NCBI RefSeq assembly: GCF_001269385.1
Contig: NZ_CXOO01000053.1
Span: 1 to 32,984 of the forward strand
Direction: 5' to 3'
DNA: 32,984 nucleotides
Source of the DNA: Limnohabitans sp. DM1
Lineage (GTDB): Bacteria > Pseudomonadota > Gammaproteobacteria > Burkholderiales > Burkholderiaceae_C
Under the pieces are notes generated by a model. That model was not told the DNA's origin and made no database searches. It saw only the letters and a program-made list of their open reading frames with translations. The translations under genes were made by a program, and so were the position numbers. Numbering within the stretch: the stretch's first letter is position 1; each line of letters opens with the position of its first letter. Positions 7,950 to 17,637 of the stretch are shown here, in pieces.

Positions 7950-9392
7950 TCAAGCAGGCGGCTGAAAGCGCAAGGTGAAGCAGGCGCCCGGTGGGTTTTG
8001 GGCGGGGTTTGCGGCGTCGATGGTGATGCTGGCGCCATGTTGTTGGGCAATCTCGCGCACGATGGGCAGGCCCAGGCCGGAGCCGTCCACATTGGTGCCC
8101 AGCGCCCGGTAAAAGGGCTGGAACACCAACTCTCGTTCGGACTCAGGAATGCCCGGCCCGTTGTCCTCGACTTGCATGACCAGGGCTTTGCTGTACGGAT
8201 CGACGAGCACGCGCACGGTGATCACGCCCGTGCGTTCGGCTGTGCTGGGGGTGTAGTGCATGGCGTTTTCCACCAAATTGCGCACCATCTCCTTGAGCAA
8301 GATCGGGTTGCCCATGACGTTCACGCCAGGCGTGTCTGCTTCGACGCCTTCATAGCCCAGGTCCATGCCCTTGTCCATGGCGCTGGGCAGGCAGTCTTGC
8401 AGCACCTCGCTGGTCAGGCGCACCATGTCGCAGGCTTGCCGCGTGAGGTTGGTGCCGCCGCCTTCGGCACGGGCCAAAGACAGCAATTGGTTCACCGTGT
8501 GCGTGGCTTGCACGCTGGCTCGGCCGATTTGTTGCAAAGACTTTTTCAGGTCTTCTTCGCTCGATCCCGAGCGTTGCGCCAGGTCTGCCTGCATGCGCAG
8601 TCCGGCCAGCGGGGTCTTGAGCTGGTGCGCCGCATCGGCCAAAAAGCGCTTTTGGGTGACGATGGAATCCTTCAGCCGTTCCAGCAAATCGTTCACCGAC
8701 AGCACCAGCGGGGCCACTTCCATGGGCACGGCCTTGTCGTCCAGCGGGCTCAGGTCATCGGGTTGGCGGGCGCGGATGCGCTCTTCCAGCTCGGACAGCG
8801 GCTTGATGCCACGCACCAAAGCCAGCCACACCAGCAGCACCGCCAGCGGCAACAGGGCAAATTGGGGCAGCATCACGCCCTTGATGATTTCGGCCGCCAG
8901 CACCGAGCGCTTTTCACGGGTTTCGGCCACCTGCACGAGGGCGGGGTGTTTGCCATCGGGGTTCAGACGAATCCAGGTGTAGGCCACGCGCACCTCCAGC
9001 CCGCGCATTTCATCGTCGCGGATGTGCACTTCGTAGCTGCTGCCTTTGTCTTCATCGGCAGGGGGCAGGGGCAAATCGCGTTCGCCGCTCAGGTGTTCGT
9101 TGTGCGTGCCGCGCACTTGGTAATAAACCAGATCGGTTTCGTCGGCCCGCAGCAGCTCGCTGGCCGGTTGTGGCAGGTTGAATTGCACGCGATGGTCAGG
9201 CCCCATCTTCACTTGCTGGGCCAGCGCCTGCACGTTGTAAATCATGGCCCGGTCAAAAGGCTTGTTGGCCAGGCCCTGGGCCACCAGCCACGTCAGGGCC
9301 AAGCTGATGGGCCACAGCAGCAGCAGCGGCGTGAGCATCCAGTCCAGGATTTCCCCGAACAGTGAGCGTTGTTCGCGTTTGAAAAGCCTCAC
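7950..9392 (-). CDS. sensor histidine kinase (TctE-like)
   Basis: The 480-residue membrane kinase has an N-terminal transmembrane segment at about 19-40, a periplasmic sensor region of about 130 residues, and a second transmembrane segment at about 174-193. It continues with a HAMP-like linker, the H-box FLADAAHQLKTPLAG with His256, the N-box RNLVENA at 371-377, DNGPGIP at 410-416 and GSGLGLPI at 437-444. The short periplasmic domain and the overall sequence resemble TctE, which senses tricarboxylates in enterobacteria. No tctCBA transporter is visible here. The start is GTG with AGAAG directly adjacent, so it is less certain. It lies 70 bp downstream of its response regulator on the same strand. 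Confidence 0.92.
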   Translation of the reverse strand: MRLFKREQRSLFGEILDWMLTPLLLLWPISLALTWLVAQGLANKPFDRAMIYNVQALAQQVKMGPDHRVQFNLPQPASELLRADETDLVYYQVRGTHNEHLSGERDLPLPPADEDKGSSYEVHIRDDEMRGLEVRVAYTWIRLNPDGKHPALVQVAETREKRSVLAAEIIKGVMLPQFALLPLAVLLVWLALVRGIKPLSELEERIRARQPDDLSPLDDKAVPMEVAPLVLSVNDLLERLKDSIVTQKRFLADAAHQLKTPLAGLRMQADLAQRSGSSEEDLKKSLQQIGRASVQATHTVNQLLSLARAEGGGTNLTRQACDMVRLTSEVLQDCLPSAMDKGMDLGYEGVEADTPGVNVMGNPILLKEMVRNLVENAMHYTPSTAERTGVITVRVLVDPYSKALVMQVEDNGPGIPESERELVFQPFYRALGTNVDGSGLGLPIVREIAQQHGASITIDAANPAQNPPGACFTLRFQPPA

Positions 9393-9462
9393 CTTCTGGT
9401 CCGTGACGTCATGCGTGTGGGGCGCTCAGGCGGCTGCATGCGAGAGGCAAGGCACGGCTGCC

Positions 9463-10137
9463 TCAGCCTGGAATTTTTTCGAGGCAATAACCCAGGCCGC
9501 GCACGGTGGCGATGCGGATGGGGCCTTTTTCGATCTTCTTGCGCAGCCGGTGGATGTACACCTCGATGGCGTTGTTGCTGACCTCTTCGCCCCACTCGCA
9601 CAGGCGCTCGACCAGTTGGTCCTTGCTGACCAGGCGACCGGCGCGTTGCAGCAGCACTTCCAGCAGGCCCAACTCGCGCGCTGACAGTTCGACCATCTTG
9701 CCGTCAATCGTGGCCACGCGGCCCGATTGGTCGTACAGCAATGGGCCGTGCTTGATTTGCGAGGTGGCCCCGCCCATGCCCCGGCGCGTCAGGGCGCGCA
9801 CGCGGGCTTCGAGTTCCTGCAGGCTGAAAGGTTTGGCCATGTAATCGTCAGCGCCCAAGTCCAGGCCCTTGACGCGCTCTTCCACGCTGTCGGCCGCCGT
9901 CAGGATCAGCACAGGCAATGTGGAGCCGCGTGAGCGCAGGCGCTTGAGCACTTCCAGGCCATGCATGCGCGGCAAGCCCAGATCCAGAATCAGCAGGTCG
10001 AACTCGTTGTTGGTCATCAGCGCGGCATCGGCTTCGCTGCCGCTGGCCACATGGTCAACCGCCGCCCCGGCGTTGCGCAAAGTCCGCAACAGGCCGTCGG
10101 CCAGCACCTGGTCGTCTTCGGCAATGAGAATTCGCAT
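9463..10137 (-). CDS. OmpR/PhoB-family response regulator (TctD-like)
   Basis: The 224-residue regulator has a receiver domain with acidic pocket D8/D9, phospho-acceptor Asp52 (LILDLGLPR), Thr80 and Lys102 (MAKPF). A winged-helix DNA-binding domain follows at about 128-222, ending RIATVRGLGYCLEK. The ATG is preceded by AGGAG (10144-10148 on the complementary strand) at good spacing. It is transcribed before the TctE-like kinase and forms a two-component operon with it. The target genes are not shown by the sequence. Confidence 0.95.
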   Translation of the reverse strand: MRILIAEDDQVLADGLLRTLRNAGAAVDHVASGSEADAALMTNNEFDLLILDLGLPRMHGLEVLKRLRSRGSTLPVLILTAADSVEERVKGLDLGADDYMAKPFSLQELEARVRALTRRGMGGATSQIKHGPLLYDQSGRVATIDGKMVELSARELGLLEVLLQRAGRLVSKDQLVERLCEWGEEVSNNAIEVYIHRLRKKIEKGPIRIATVRGLGYCLEKIPG

Positions 10138-10282
10138 GTCGGTCTCCTGTTTTTGTCAGAGGTGCTACCCCAAATGGGTGTATGTCGGCTGTAGGTGATT
10201 CTAGTGTCTGGCGAAGGGGATGATGGGCTGGTGTGCAGATGGGGTCATCTGCGCATTGATCGACAAAAAACCAGCGCTCCCC

Positions 10283-10364
10283 GTAGGTCGGCAGCTTCAG
10301 CTCCGACAATGCCCGCCACGTACCAGACCCATGTCGGGGCTGAAGCCGCCGAGCGCCGACCTGC
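10283..10364. repeat. REP-like inverted pair, family 1 (copy e, degenerate)
   Basis: Left palindrome GTAG + GTCGG with inner GCTTCAGC and CCGAC. The right palindrome is extended and its foot reads CTGC instead of CTAC. It lies between the response-regulator promoter side and the 3' end of the MarR gene. It belongs to the same inner-stem class as the copy at 365-440. Confidence 0.7.
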
Positions 10365-10373
10365 AACTGTGCC

Positions 10374-10883
10374 TCAATGCGCATACGCTTCCAGCCCCAG
10401 AGCCACCACCGTGGCCACGTCTTGCCCCACGGCCTCTTTGAATTCGGCTTCGGCTTGTGCCACCGCATCTTTAAACGCCTGCAGCCAGGCCAGCCCCACG
10501 GGGGTGAAGGCCACGCGTTTGGCGCGTGCATCCAGCGGGTCGGGCAAGCGCTCCACCAGACCCCAGGCGGCGCACTGGTCCACCAGATCGCCCATGGCCT
10601 GTTTGCTCATGCCTGCGGCCTTGCACAAATCCGTCAAACGCGAGCCCTCCAGCGCCAGATGCCGGGTGATGTGCACATGCGCCGCGCTGATCTGGTCACG
10701 CGAGGCCAAATTGGCCAAGGCCAGGGGCACGCCCTCATTACCCGCCATCAGGTTCAGCACGCGCTCGTCAAAGCGTCGCATGGCGTGTCCCAGCAGTCGG
10801 CCCAGATGGGTCTCACGCCAGCGGTCATCGGTCAGATTTGTCGGTTCACTGGGGTGGGATCGTGGTGCGATGGACATGCTCAT
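10374..10883 (-). CDS. MarR-family transcriptional regulator
   Basis: The product of about 169 residues has a winged helix: RDQISAAHVHITRHLALEG, then LTDLCKAAGMSKQAMGDLVDQC (recognition helix) and a wing containing DPLDARAKRV, followed by FTPVGLAWL. This is the MarR pattern. MarR proteins are dimeric repressors that often respond to small aromatic ligands. The frame opens at a TTG (10904). I prefer the ATG at 10883, though an ATG at 10877 is equally possible and neither has a clear ribosome-binding site. It is divergent from recA across about 135 bp and has no other adjacent target. Confidence 0.85.
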   Translation of the reverse strand: MSMSIAPRSHPSEPTNLTDDRWRETHLGRLLGHAMRRFDERVLNLMAGNEGVPLALANLASRDQISAAHVHITRHLALEGSRLTDLCKAAGMSKQAMGDLVDQCAAWGLVERLPDPLDARAKRVAFTPVGLAWLQAFKDAVAQAEAEFKEAVGQDVATVVALGLEAYAH

Positions 10884-10912
10884 ATAGTAAGGCAAACTGA
10901 CCAAAAATAGTA

Positions 10913-10941
10913 TTTACAGCTTTATACAGCTCGTTTACAGT
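10913..10941 (+). promoter_or_regulatory. Predicted recA sigma-70 promoter
   Basis: TTTACA at 10913-10918 and TACAGT at 10936-10941 are separated by 17 bp, a reasonable -35/-10 pair. The -10 abuts the LexA box, as expected for a repressed SOS promoter. This rests on sequence match only. Confidence 0.5.
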
Positions 10942-10960
10942 ACTGTTCACGCATCCAGTA
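10941..10960 (+). promoter_or_regulatory. LexA-binding SOS box of recA
   Basis: TACTGTTCACGCATCCAGTA fits the CTG-N10-CAG LexA pattern, with five-base perfectly symmetric ends (TACTG/CAGTA). It lies 58 bp before the recA start and just downstream of a plausible -10, so LexA binding would block initiation and DNA damage would induce recA. Confidence 0.85.
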
Positions 10961-11018
10961 AACAGCCAGTTCAGGCGCAGCTGGTTGCCCCAACCCATTG
11001 ATATTCAAGGAGATTTCC

Positions 11019-12137
11019 ATGAGCGAAGCCAACACCGAAAAAGCCAAAGCCCTGCAAGCCGCCCTGGCCCAGATTGAAAAACAATTTGGCAAGGGCACCA
11101 TCATGCGCCTGGGCGAAGGCGAGGTGATCCAGGACATTCAGGTCGTCTCCACCGGCTCGCTGGGCCTGGACATCGCCTTGGGTGTGGGCGGTCTGCCCCG
11201 TGGCCGCGTCATCGAAATCTACGGCCCTGAATCGTCTGGCAAAACCACGCTGACCCTGCAGGTCATCTCTGAAATGCAGCGCCTGGGCGGCACCTGCGCC
11301 TTTGTGGACGCTGAACACGCCCTGGACGTGCAATACGCGCAAAACCTGGGCGTCAACCTGCAAGACCTGCTGATCAGCCAGCCCGACACTGGCGAGCAAG
11401 CCCTCGAAATCGTCGACAGCCTGGTGCGCTCCGGCGCGGTGGATCTGGTGGTGGTGGACTCGGTCGCGGCCCTCACGCCCAAGGCCGAAATCGAAGGCGA
11501 TATGGGCGACAGCCTGCCCGGCCTGCAAGCGCGTTTGATGAGCCAGGCCCTGCGCAAGCTCACAGCCACCATCAAAAAAACCAACTGCACCGTCATCTTC
11601 ATCAACCAAATCCGCATGAAGATTGGCGTCATGTTCGGCAGCCCCGAAACCACGACCGGCGGTAACGCGCTCAAGTTCTACGCCTCGGTGCGCCTCGATA
11701 TCCGCCGCACCGGCACCATCAAGAAGGGTGACGATGCGATTGGCAATGAAACCAAAGTCAAAGTGGTCAAAAACAAAGTCGCGCCTCCCTTCAAGACAGC
11801 CGAGTTCGACATTTTGTTTGGCGAGGGTATCAGCCGCCACGGCGAAATCATCGACATGGGCGTGACCGCCAAAATCATCGAAAAGTCCGGCGCCTGGTAC
11901 GCCTATCAGGGCGAAAAAATCGGCCAAGGCCGCGACAACGCCCGCGAATTCCTGCGCGAAAACCCCAGCCTGGCCTTTGAGATCGAGAACAAAGTGCGCG
12001 ACTCCCTGGGCATTCCCCTGCTCGCGGCAGACGCCAACGCCGCCGCCGTGAAAGAAGAAAAAGCCCCGAAAGCGGCCAAAGCCTCCAAAGAGCCCAAAGA
12101 AGCCAAAGGCGCTGACGCCAATGGCGTGGTGGCTTGA
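11019..12137 (+). CDS. recA: RecA recombinase
   Basis: The 372-residue RecA performs ATP-dependent strand exchange and triggers LexA self-cleavage. The Walker A motif GPESSGKTT is at 69-77. FVDAEHALD lies near 95-103, followed by the Walker B strand [10 protein letters not shown] and the L2 region [17 protein letters not shown]. The C-terminal tail is rich in Ala, Lys and Glu with an acidic character, as in other RecA proteins. The frame opens earlier, at a TTG (10998), but the ATG at 11019 has AAGGAG at 11007-11012 and matches the family start. It is preceded by a LexA box and followed after 38 bp by recX. Confidence 0.99.
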   Translation: MSEANTEKAKALQAALAQIEKQFGKGTIMRLGEGEVIQDIQVVSTGSLGLDIALGVGGLPRGRVIEIYGPESSGKTTLTLQVISEMQRLGGTCAFVDAEHALDVQYAQNLGVNLQDLLISQPDTGEQALEIVDSLVRSGAVDLVVVDSVAALTPKAEIEGDMGDSLPGLQARLMSQALRKLTATIKKTNCTVIFINQIRMKIGVMFGSPETTTGGNALKFYASVRLDIRRTGTIKKGDDAIGNETKVKVVKNKVAPPFKTAEFDILFGEGISRHGEIIDMGVTAKIIEKSGAWYAYQGEKIGQGRDNAREFLRENPSLAFEIENKVRDSLGIPLLAADANAAAVKEEKAPKAAKASKEPKEAKGADANGVVA

Positions 12138-12175
12138 GTCCCTTCACACCAGCTAGCCTTGAGAGCGCACACGAC

Positions 12176-12679
12176 ATGGCTATTGAAGATGTCGATGATC
12201 AGGGCCAAGACAAACCCAAGGCCAGCAAGGCTTTGGGGTTTCAGCCCTCGCTCAAAGGCCGTGCCCTGCGGCTTTTGAGCCAGCGCGAACACTCGCGCCA
12301 CGAGCTGGAGCGCAAGCTGGCAGCGCACGAACAAGAGCCGGGCGAGCTGGCCAAAGCGCTCAACGAGCTGCAGGCGCGGGATTTCATCAACGACGAACGG
12401 GCCATCGAATCGGTGGTCCACCGCAAATCCGCCAAATGGGGTGTTGCCCGCGTCAAGATGGAATTGACAGCCAAAGGCCTGGCGGGCGAGGCGGTCACCC
12501 AAGCCCTGGCCGAATTGCGCGACACCGAGCTGAGCCGGGCGCAAGAGATCTGGCGCAAAAAATTCGGCGGGCCCCCTGCAGACCCGAACGAGCGCAACCG
12601 CCAAGTCCGCTTCCTGATCACCCGTGGCTTCGCTGCAGAAGTCGTCCGGCGCGTGGTGCAGGGCTGCGACGATCTTTGA
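12176..12679 (+). CDS. recX: RecX regulatory protein
   Basis: The 167-residue protein carries the RecX helical repeats. SLKGRALRLLSQREHSRHELERKL opens the first repeat, ARDFINDERAIESVVHRK the second, and the region continues WGVARVKMELTAKGL. RecX caps RecA filaments and limits recombinase activity. The frame is open from a TTG overlapping the recA stop at 12134. I chose the ATG at 12176, preceded by a GAGAG-like site, because the extra N-terminal residues are not family-like. Its position 38 bp after recA implies co-transcription and SOS control. Confidence 0.93.
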   Translation: MAIEDVDDQGQDKPKASKALGFQPSLKGRALRLLSQREHSRHELERKLAAHEQEPGELAKALNELQARDFINDERAIESVVHRKSAKWGVARVKMELTAKGLAGEAVTQALAELRDTELSRAQEIWRKKFGGPPADPNERNRQVRFLITRGFAAEVVRRVVQGCDDL

Positions 12680-12739
12680 GTCTGCTTTGACAGGTTGACC
12701 GATGACGCTGATTCATGCGTGCGTGGTCATCAGGCAGAT

Positions 12740-12806
12740 GTCGGGGTGTTCGACCACCGACCACCAAATACCTTGGCCCTGTAGGTCGGCACACGCAGAG
12801 TCCGAC
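12740..12806. repeat. REP-like elements, family 1, in reversed order (copy f)
   Basis: An inverted palindrome (12740-12765, foot degenerated to CACC) comes first, and a GTAG-footed palindrome (12781-12806, inner stem altered to CACACGCAGAGT) comes second. This order equals the junction between two tandem units, so the pair may be a remnant of an eroded array. It lies between the converging recX and argC 3' ends. Confidence 0.72.
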
Positions 12807-12860
12807 GTGGTGGTTTGACCGACGCAGCCTGTTCAAGCGGCTGGCTGCGGCAGGACGGGT

Positions 12861-13793
12861 TCAGACACCCAGCATCAGCTGCATGTTTTGCACCGCCGCC
12901 CCGCTGGCGCCCTTGCCCAGGTTGTCCAGACGGGCAATCAGAACGGCATGTCGGGCCTCTTCATTGGCAAAAACGCGGATTTCCAGCTTGTTGCTGTCGT
13001 TCAGCGCCAGGGCGTCGAGCTTGCCGTTGTCGGTGGCTGGCTCCACGCTGATCCAACCGCCTGCTGCCTGGCTGGCGGCATAGTGGGCGCGCAGGGCTTC
13101 GTGCAGCTCAGCCGCCTTGGGCTGGCCGGGCAGCTCGTCCAGGTGCAGCGGCAATTGCACCAGCATGCCCTGACGGAAGTTGCCCACCGCAGGCACAAAC
13201 AGGGGGCGGCGACTCAGGCCCGTGAACTTCATGATCTCGGGAATGTGTTTGTGCTTGAGGCCCAGGGCGTAGGCTTCATACAAGGGCGCTTTGCCAGCTT
13301 CGTAGTCTTCGATCATGCTGCGGCCACCGCCGGAGTAACCACTCACCGAAGGCAGGCACACCGGAAAATCTGCAGGCACCAGCCCGGCATCGAGCAAAGG
13401 TCGCAGCAGCGCAATCGCGCCTGTGGCGTAGCAGCCCGGATTGGCCACGCGCTCGGCGCCTTGAACCGCCTCGCGCTGACCCGCCGCCAGTTCTGGAAAA
13501 CCATAGACCCAGGCCGGGTGGCAGCGGTGCGCGGTCGATGCATCGACAATGCGGGGCTTGCGACCGGGCAAAGTGTCAATCATGGTCACTGATTCAACGG
13601 CCGCATCGTCGTGCAGACACAGCACGACCAAATCGGCTGCAGCCATCAAATCGCGCTTGGCCGCAGGGTCCTTGCGGTGCGCCGGGTCTATGCTCAAGAC
13701 CTCGATGTGAGGCATCAGGGCCAGGCGTTCGCGTATTTGCAAGCCTGTCGTGCCGGCTTCTCCGTCGATGAAAATTTTGGCCATGGTGTTCAC
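12861..13793 (-). CDS. argC: N-acetyl-gamma-glutamyl-phosphate reductase (short type)
   Basis: The 310-residue enzyme reduces N-acetylglutamyl phosphate to the semialdehyde in arginine synthesis using [19 protein letters not shown] (11-24) is the nucleotide-binding loop. NPGCYATG carries catalytic Cys121. [16 protein letters not shown] and the HKHIPEI segment are substrate-site signatures. It is shorter than the roughly 345-residue form and fits the compact ArgC subgroup found in many proteobacteria. The ATG at 13793 has AGGAA close upstream. A second ATG at 13784 is possible. It is divergent from sucC with a gap of about 177 bp. Confidence 0.95.
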   Translation of the reverse strand: MNTMAKIFIDGEAGTTGLQIRERLALMPHIEVLSIDPAHRKDPAAKRDLMAAADLVVLCLHDDAAVESVTMIDTLPGRKPRIVDASTAHRCHPAWVYGFPELAAGQREAVQGAERVANPGCYATGAIALLRPLLDAGLVPADFPVCLPSVSGYSGGGRSMIEDYEAGKAPLYEAYALGLKHKHIPEIMKFTGLSRRPLFVPAVGNFRQGMLVQLPLHLDELPGQPKAAELHEALRAHYAASQAAGGWISVEPATDNGKLDALALNDSNKLEIRVFANEEARHAVLIARLDNLGKGASGAAVQNMQLMLGV

Positions 13794-13970
13794 TTCCTGA
13801 ATTCAAGATCACTCCCCGCGTCATGTCGATGTAAGACGCAAGGATCAGTATTTGTGCATTGCAGCATGATACAGTCGAAGGCTGCAGTGTCCAGAGCCTG
13901 CTGGCGGGTTTAACTGATACAGGAACCGCAGCAGACCGGTCGAATTACCACCCCTCTGAGAGAAGACCTC

Positions 13971-15131
<1,161 letters not shown>

Positions 15132-15137
15132 ATTCAA

Positions 15138-15198
15138 GGTTGAGCGTTCAGCGCAGAGCGTGATTTCACGCCCAACGCAGAACGCCCAACGCTCAACC
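15138..15198. promoter_or_regulatory. Inverted repeat in the sucC-sucD gap
   Basis: GGTTGAGCGTT at 15138-15148 is exactly complementary to AACGCTCAACC at 15188-15198, with further partial pairing inward across an internal sequence that repeats CGCCCAACGC-type words. It would form a stem of at least 11 bp in the intercistronic mRNA, ending directly before the AAGGAA ribosome-binding site of sucD at 15199. There is no T-run, so it is not a standard terminator. An RNA-stability or translation-tuning role is possible. Confidence 0.6.
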
Positions 15199-15209
15199 AA
15201 GGAACCTAC

Positions 15210-16106
15210 ATGTCCATCTACATCAACAAAGACACCAAAGTCATCACCCAAGGCATCACCGGCAAGACCGGTCAGTTCCACACTGAAAAGTGCCAGGAAT
15301 ACGCGAACGGCAAGAACTGCTTCGTCGCAGGTGTGAACCCCAAGAAGGCGGGCGAGTCCATCTTCAACATCCCGATTTACGCCTCGGTCAAAGAAGCCGC
15401 CACACAAACTGGCGCGACCGTATCCGTGATCTACGTGCCACCAGCAGGTGCAGCAGCCGCCATCTGGGAAGCCGTGGAGGCCGACCTCGACTTGGCCATC
15501 TGTATCACCGAAGGCATTCCAGTGCGTGACATGCTCGAAGTGCGCAACAAGATGAAGGCCAAGGAAGCCGCTGGTGGCAAGCGCACTTTGCTGCTGGGCC
15601 CCAACTGCCCTGGTCTGATCACGCCTGACGAAATCAAGATCGGCATCATGCCCGGTCACATCCACCGCAAAGGGCGCATCGGCGTGGTGTCCCGCTCGGG
15701 CACCTTGACCTATGAAGCCGTGGCGATGTTGACCGAAGTGGGTCTGGGCCAGTCCAGCGCCGTCGGTATCGGTGGTGACCCGATCAACGGTTTGAAGCAC
15801 ATCGACGTGATGAAGGCTTTCAACGACGATCCAGACACCGACGCCGTCATCATGATTGGCGAAATCGGCGGTCCGGACGAAGCCGAAGCCGCCATGTGGT
15901 GCAAGGCCAACATGAAAAAGCCCGTGGTGGGCTTTATCGCAGGCGTGACCGCCCCTCCCGGCAAGCGCATGGGCCACGCAGGTGCCTTGATCTCTGGCGG
16001 TGCCGATACGGCCGACGCCAAGCTGGCCATCATGGAAGAGTGCGGCTTCATCGTTACACGCAATCCGTCTGAGTTGGGCAAATTGCTCAAGGCACAGTTG
16101 AAATAA
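15210..16106 (+). CDS. sucD: succinyl-CoA synthetase alpha subunit
   Basis: The 298-residue subunit has a CoA-binding Rossmann domain starting MSIYINKDTKVITQGITGKTG, GPNCPGLI near 130-137, and the phospho-His site GHAGALISGG with His256 (equivalent to His246 in E. coli). It carries the phosphohistidine intermediate and pairs with SucC. The ATG at 15210 has AAGGAA upstream. A strong hairpin with a T-rich tail follows about 110 bp after the stop. Confidence 0.98.
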   Translation: MSIYINKDTKVITQGITGKTGQFHTEKCQEYANGKNCFVAGVNPKKAGESIFNIPIYASVKEAATQTGATVSVIYVPPAGAAAAIWEAVEADLDLAICITEGIPVRDMLEVRNKMKAKEAAGGKRTLLLGPNCPGLITPDEIKIGIMPGHIHRKGRIGVVSRSGTLTYEAVAMLTEVGLGQSSAVGIGGDPINGLKHIDVMKAFNDDPDTDAVIMIGEIGGPDEAEAAMWCKANMKKPVVGFIAGVTAPPGKRMGHAGALISGGADTADAKLAIMEECGFIVTRNPSELGKLLKAQLK

Positions 16107-16217
16107 GCTCTCAGAAGGGCGGGTGCATTGCGCTTTGCCCTTGAGAAAGCCAAACGAGGCTCAACCGCCTGGGCACTGTCCCCAATGGGTCAAGCCCTGT
16201 GGTTAGCCACAATATCG

Positions 16218-16257
16218 AAGCCGGATGTCCTGCAGGACAATCCGGCTTTCTGTTTTC
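16218..16257 (+). terminator. Predicted intrinsic terminator after sucCD
   Basis: AAGCCGGATGTCC and GGACAATCCGGCTT pair across a TGCA-centred loop with one bulged base, followed by the T-rich tract TTCTGTTTTCT. It lies between sucD and the terC start, so it should separate the two transcripts. Confidence 0.75.
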
Positions 16258-16304
16258 TCTCATAACGATTCACCGGCCTGTGTACCGGTCAACAAAGGAA
16301 CACC

Positions 16305-17018
16305 GTGGAAGAATTTCTGACGCCTCATTTCTGGTTTGCCGTGGGCCAGATCATCATGATCGACATCCTTTTGGGTGGCGACAACGCCGTCGTGATTGCG
16401 CTGGCTTGCCGCCAACTGCCAGCACATCAACGGACTCAAGGCATTTTGTGGGGCACAGCCGGTGCCATCGTGCTGCGCGTGATTCTGATTTTCTTCGCCC
16501 TCACCCTGCTGGCCATTCCCTTTCTGAAGTTTGTGGGTGCGGTCTTGCTCATCTGGATCGGCGTCAAATTGCTGACCCCCGATGAAGAAGACGACCACGG
16601 CAACATCCAGGGCAGTGACAAGCTGTGGGGCGCGGTCAAAACAGTCATCATTGCCGACTTGGTGATGTCGATTGACAACGTGATCGCCATCGCTGGCGCC
16701 GCCCAAACCTCGGGCAATGCCGATCACCAGATGCCCTTGGTCATCTTTGGCCTCTTGGTCAGCATTCCCATCATCGTCTGGGGCAGCCAGCTGGTTCTCA
16801 AATTGATGGACCGTTTCCCCTTGATCATCACCATCGGCGGCATGCTGCTGGGCTGGATTGCCGGCACCATGGTGCAAACCGACCCGGCCTTGGTCGCCTA
16901 CATTCCGCAAGACAAAGTCTGGGGCTACGGCCTGGGCGTTGCGGGTGCCTTGCTGGTGCTGGGCTTGGGCAAGTTCATCCTCTCGCGTCGCACACCCGCC
17001 AGCGACACAGCAGCCTGA
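16305..17018 (+). CDS. TerC-family integral membrane protein
   Basis: The 237-residue protein has about seven hydrophobic segments and the two signature acidic motifs in membrane helices: GGDNAVVIAL at 24-33 and SIDNVIAIAG at 122-131. A charged cytoplasmic loop (DEEDDHGN) follows the third helix. The TerC/YjbE/MntP-like superfamily is linked to metal-ion efflux, often manganese, and to tellurium resistance. The substrate here is unknown. The start is GTG at 16305 with AAAGGAA about 6 bp upstream. A small hairpin (ACCGG/CCGGT, 16272-16289) lies just before that site. Confidence 0.9.
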   Translation: MEEFLTPHFWFAVGQIIMIDILLGGDNAVVIALACRQLPAHQRTQGILWGTAGAIVLRVILIFFALTLLAIPFLKFVGAVLLIWIGVKLLTPDEEDDHGNIQGSDKLWGAVKTVIIADLVMSIDNVIAIAGAAQTSGNADHQMPLVIFGLLVSIPIIVWGSQLVLKLMDRFPLIITIGGMLLGWIAGTMVQTDPALVAYIPQDKVWGYGLGVAGALLVLGLGKFILSRRTPASDTAA

Positions 17019-17024
17019 GCCGAA

Positions 17025-17072
17025 GTTTGGAGTTTGGTGGTGGTTTCAATTACCATCACACTCCAACTTTTC
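17025..17072 (+). terminator. Predicted terminator between terC and the pilin gene
   Basis: GTTTGGAGTTTGGTGG (17025-17040) pairs imperfectly with CCATCACACTCCAAC (17053-17067), followed by TTTT. It begins 7 bp after the terC stop, as expected for an intrinsic terminator. The tail also overlaps the leader of the pilin gene, so any pilin promoter must be inside or close to this element. Confidence 0.55.
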
Positions 17073-17085
17073 AGGGGGCTTAGAT

Positions 17086-17565
17086 ATGAACCAACAACGT
17101 GGCATGACCTTGATCGAGCTGATGATCGTGATTGCGGTCATCGGCATTCTGGGCGCTTTGGCCCTGCCGACCTATCAGGACTACAACATCCGCGCCAAAA
17201 CCGCCGAGATGTTGATGGCCGCCAATGGCTGCAAAACGGCGGTCAATGAAGCCCTGGGCTCCTCCTCGCAGCCCGATGTGTCCGCCACCTTGCCCAAAGT
17301 CTGCGAAAGCCAGACCAGCAAATACGTGTCCAGCGTGAGCGTCGATGGCAACGGCGTCATCACCGTGGTCGGCAACCACGAGGCCTTGCGCGGCAATACC
17401 AGCGCCTCGGCCAATGCCATTGCCCTGACGCCCATCCAAACCGGCGACACCGCCATCAATGGCAGCACCGATGGTGGCAAAACCATTTCAAGCTGGCGCT
17501 GTGGCCCCGCAGCCAGCAACGGCTTGCCGCTCAAGTATTTGCCGGGTTCATGCAAAGCCTCTTGA
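17086..17565 (+). CDS. type IV major-pilin-like prepilin
   Basis: The 159-residue prepilin has a very short leader, MNQQRG, cleaved after Gly6. The mature N-terminus MTLIELMIVIAVIGILGALALP has Met at +1 instead of the usual Phe, and Glu at +5. Hydrophobic residues 7-28 form the assembly helix. Four cysteines (49, 73, 139, 156) allow two disulphides, the last pair making the C-terminal loop. The protein ends CKAS with a C-terminal serine. The ATG at 17086 follows a GGGGG-type ribosome-binding site (17074-17078). It is followed after 72 bp by an O-ligase-like gene, which suggests that this pilin is glycosylated. Confidence 0.93.
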   Translation: MNQQRGMTLIELMIVIAVIGILGALALPTYQDYNIRAKTAEMLMAANGCKTAVNEALGSSSQPDVSATLPKVCESQTSKYVSSVSVDGNGVITVVGNHEALRGNTSASANAIALTPIQTGDTAINGSTDGGKTISSWRCGPAASNGLPLKYLPGSCKAS

Positions 17566-17637
17566 AGCAGACGGGCAGTTCGCACGGCCAAGCCACACAA
17601 GCCGTGTCGCCGTGCCTGATCTGAGCCCGTACCGCTT

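Noticed and set aside
7848..9365. A 505-codon plus-strand frame
   Set aside because: It is antisense to the histidine kinase, which has all expected kinase motifs in the right order. The plus frame is His/Gln-rich shadow sequence.
16140..16304. yybP-ykoY-type manganese riboswitch before the terC-family gene
   Set aside because: TerC-family genes can be under such control, but I could not find the conserved loop sequences. The region is better explained by a terminator hairpin and a small hairpin near the start.
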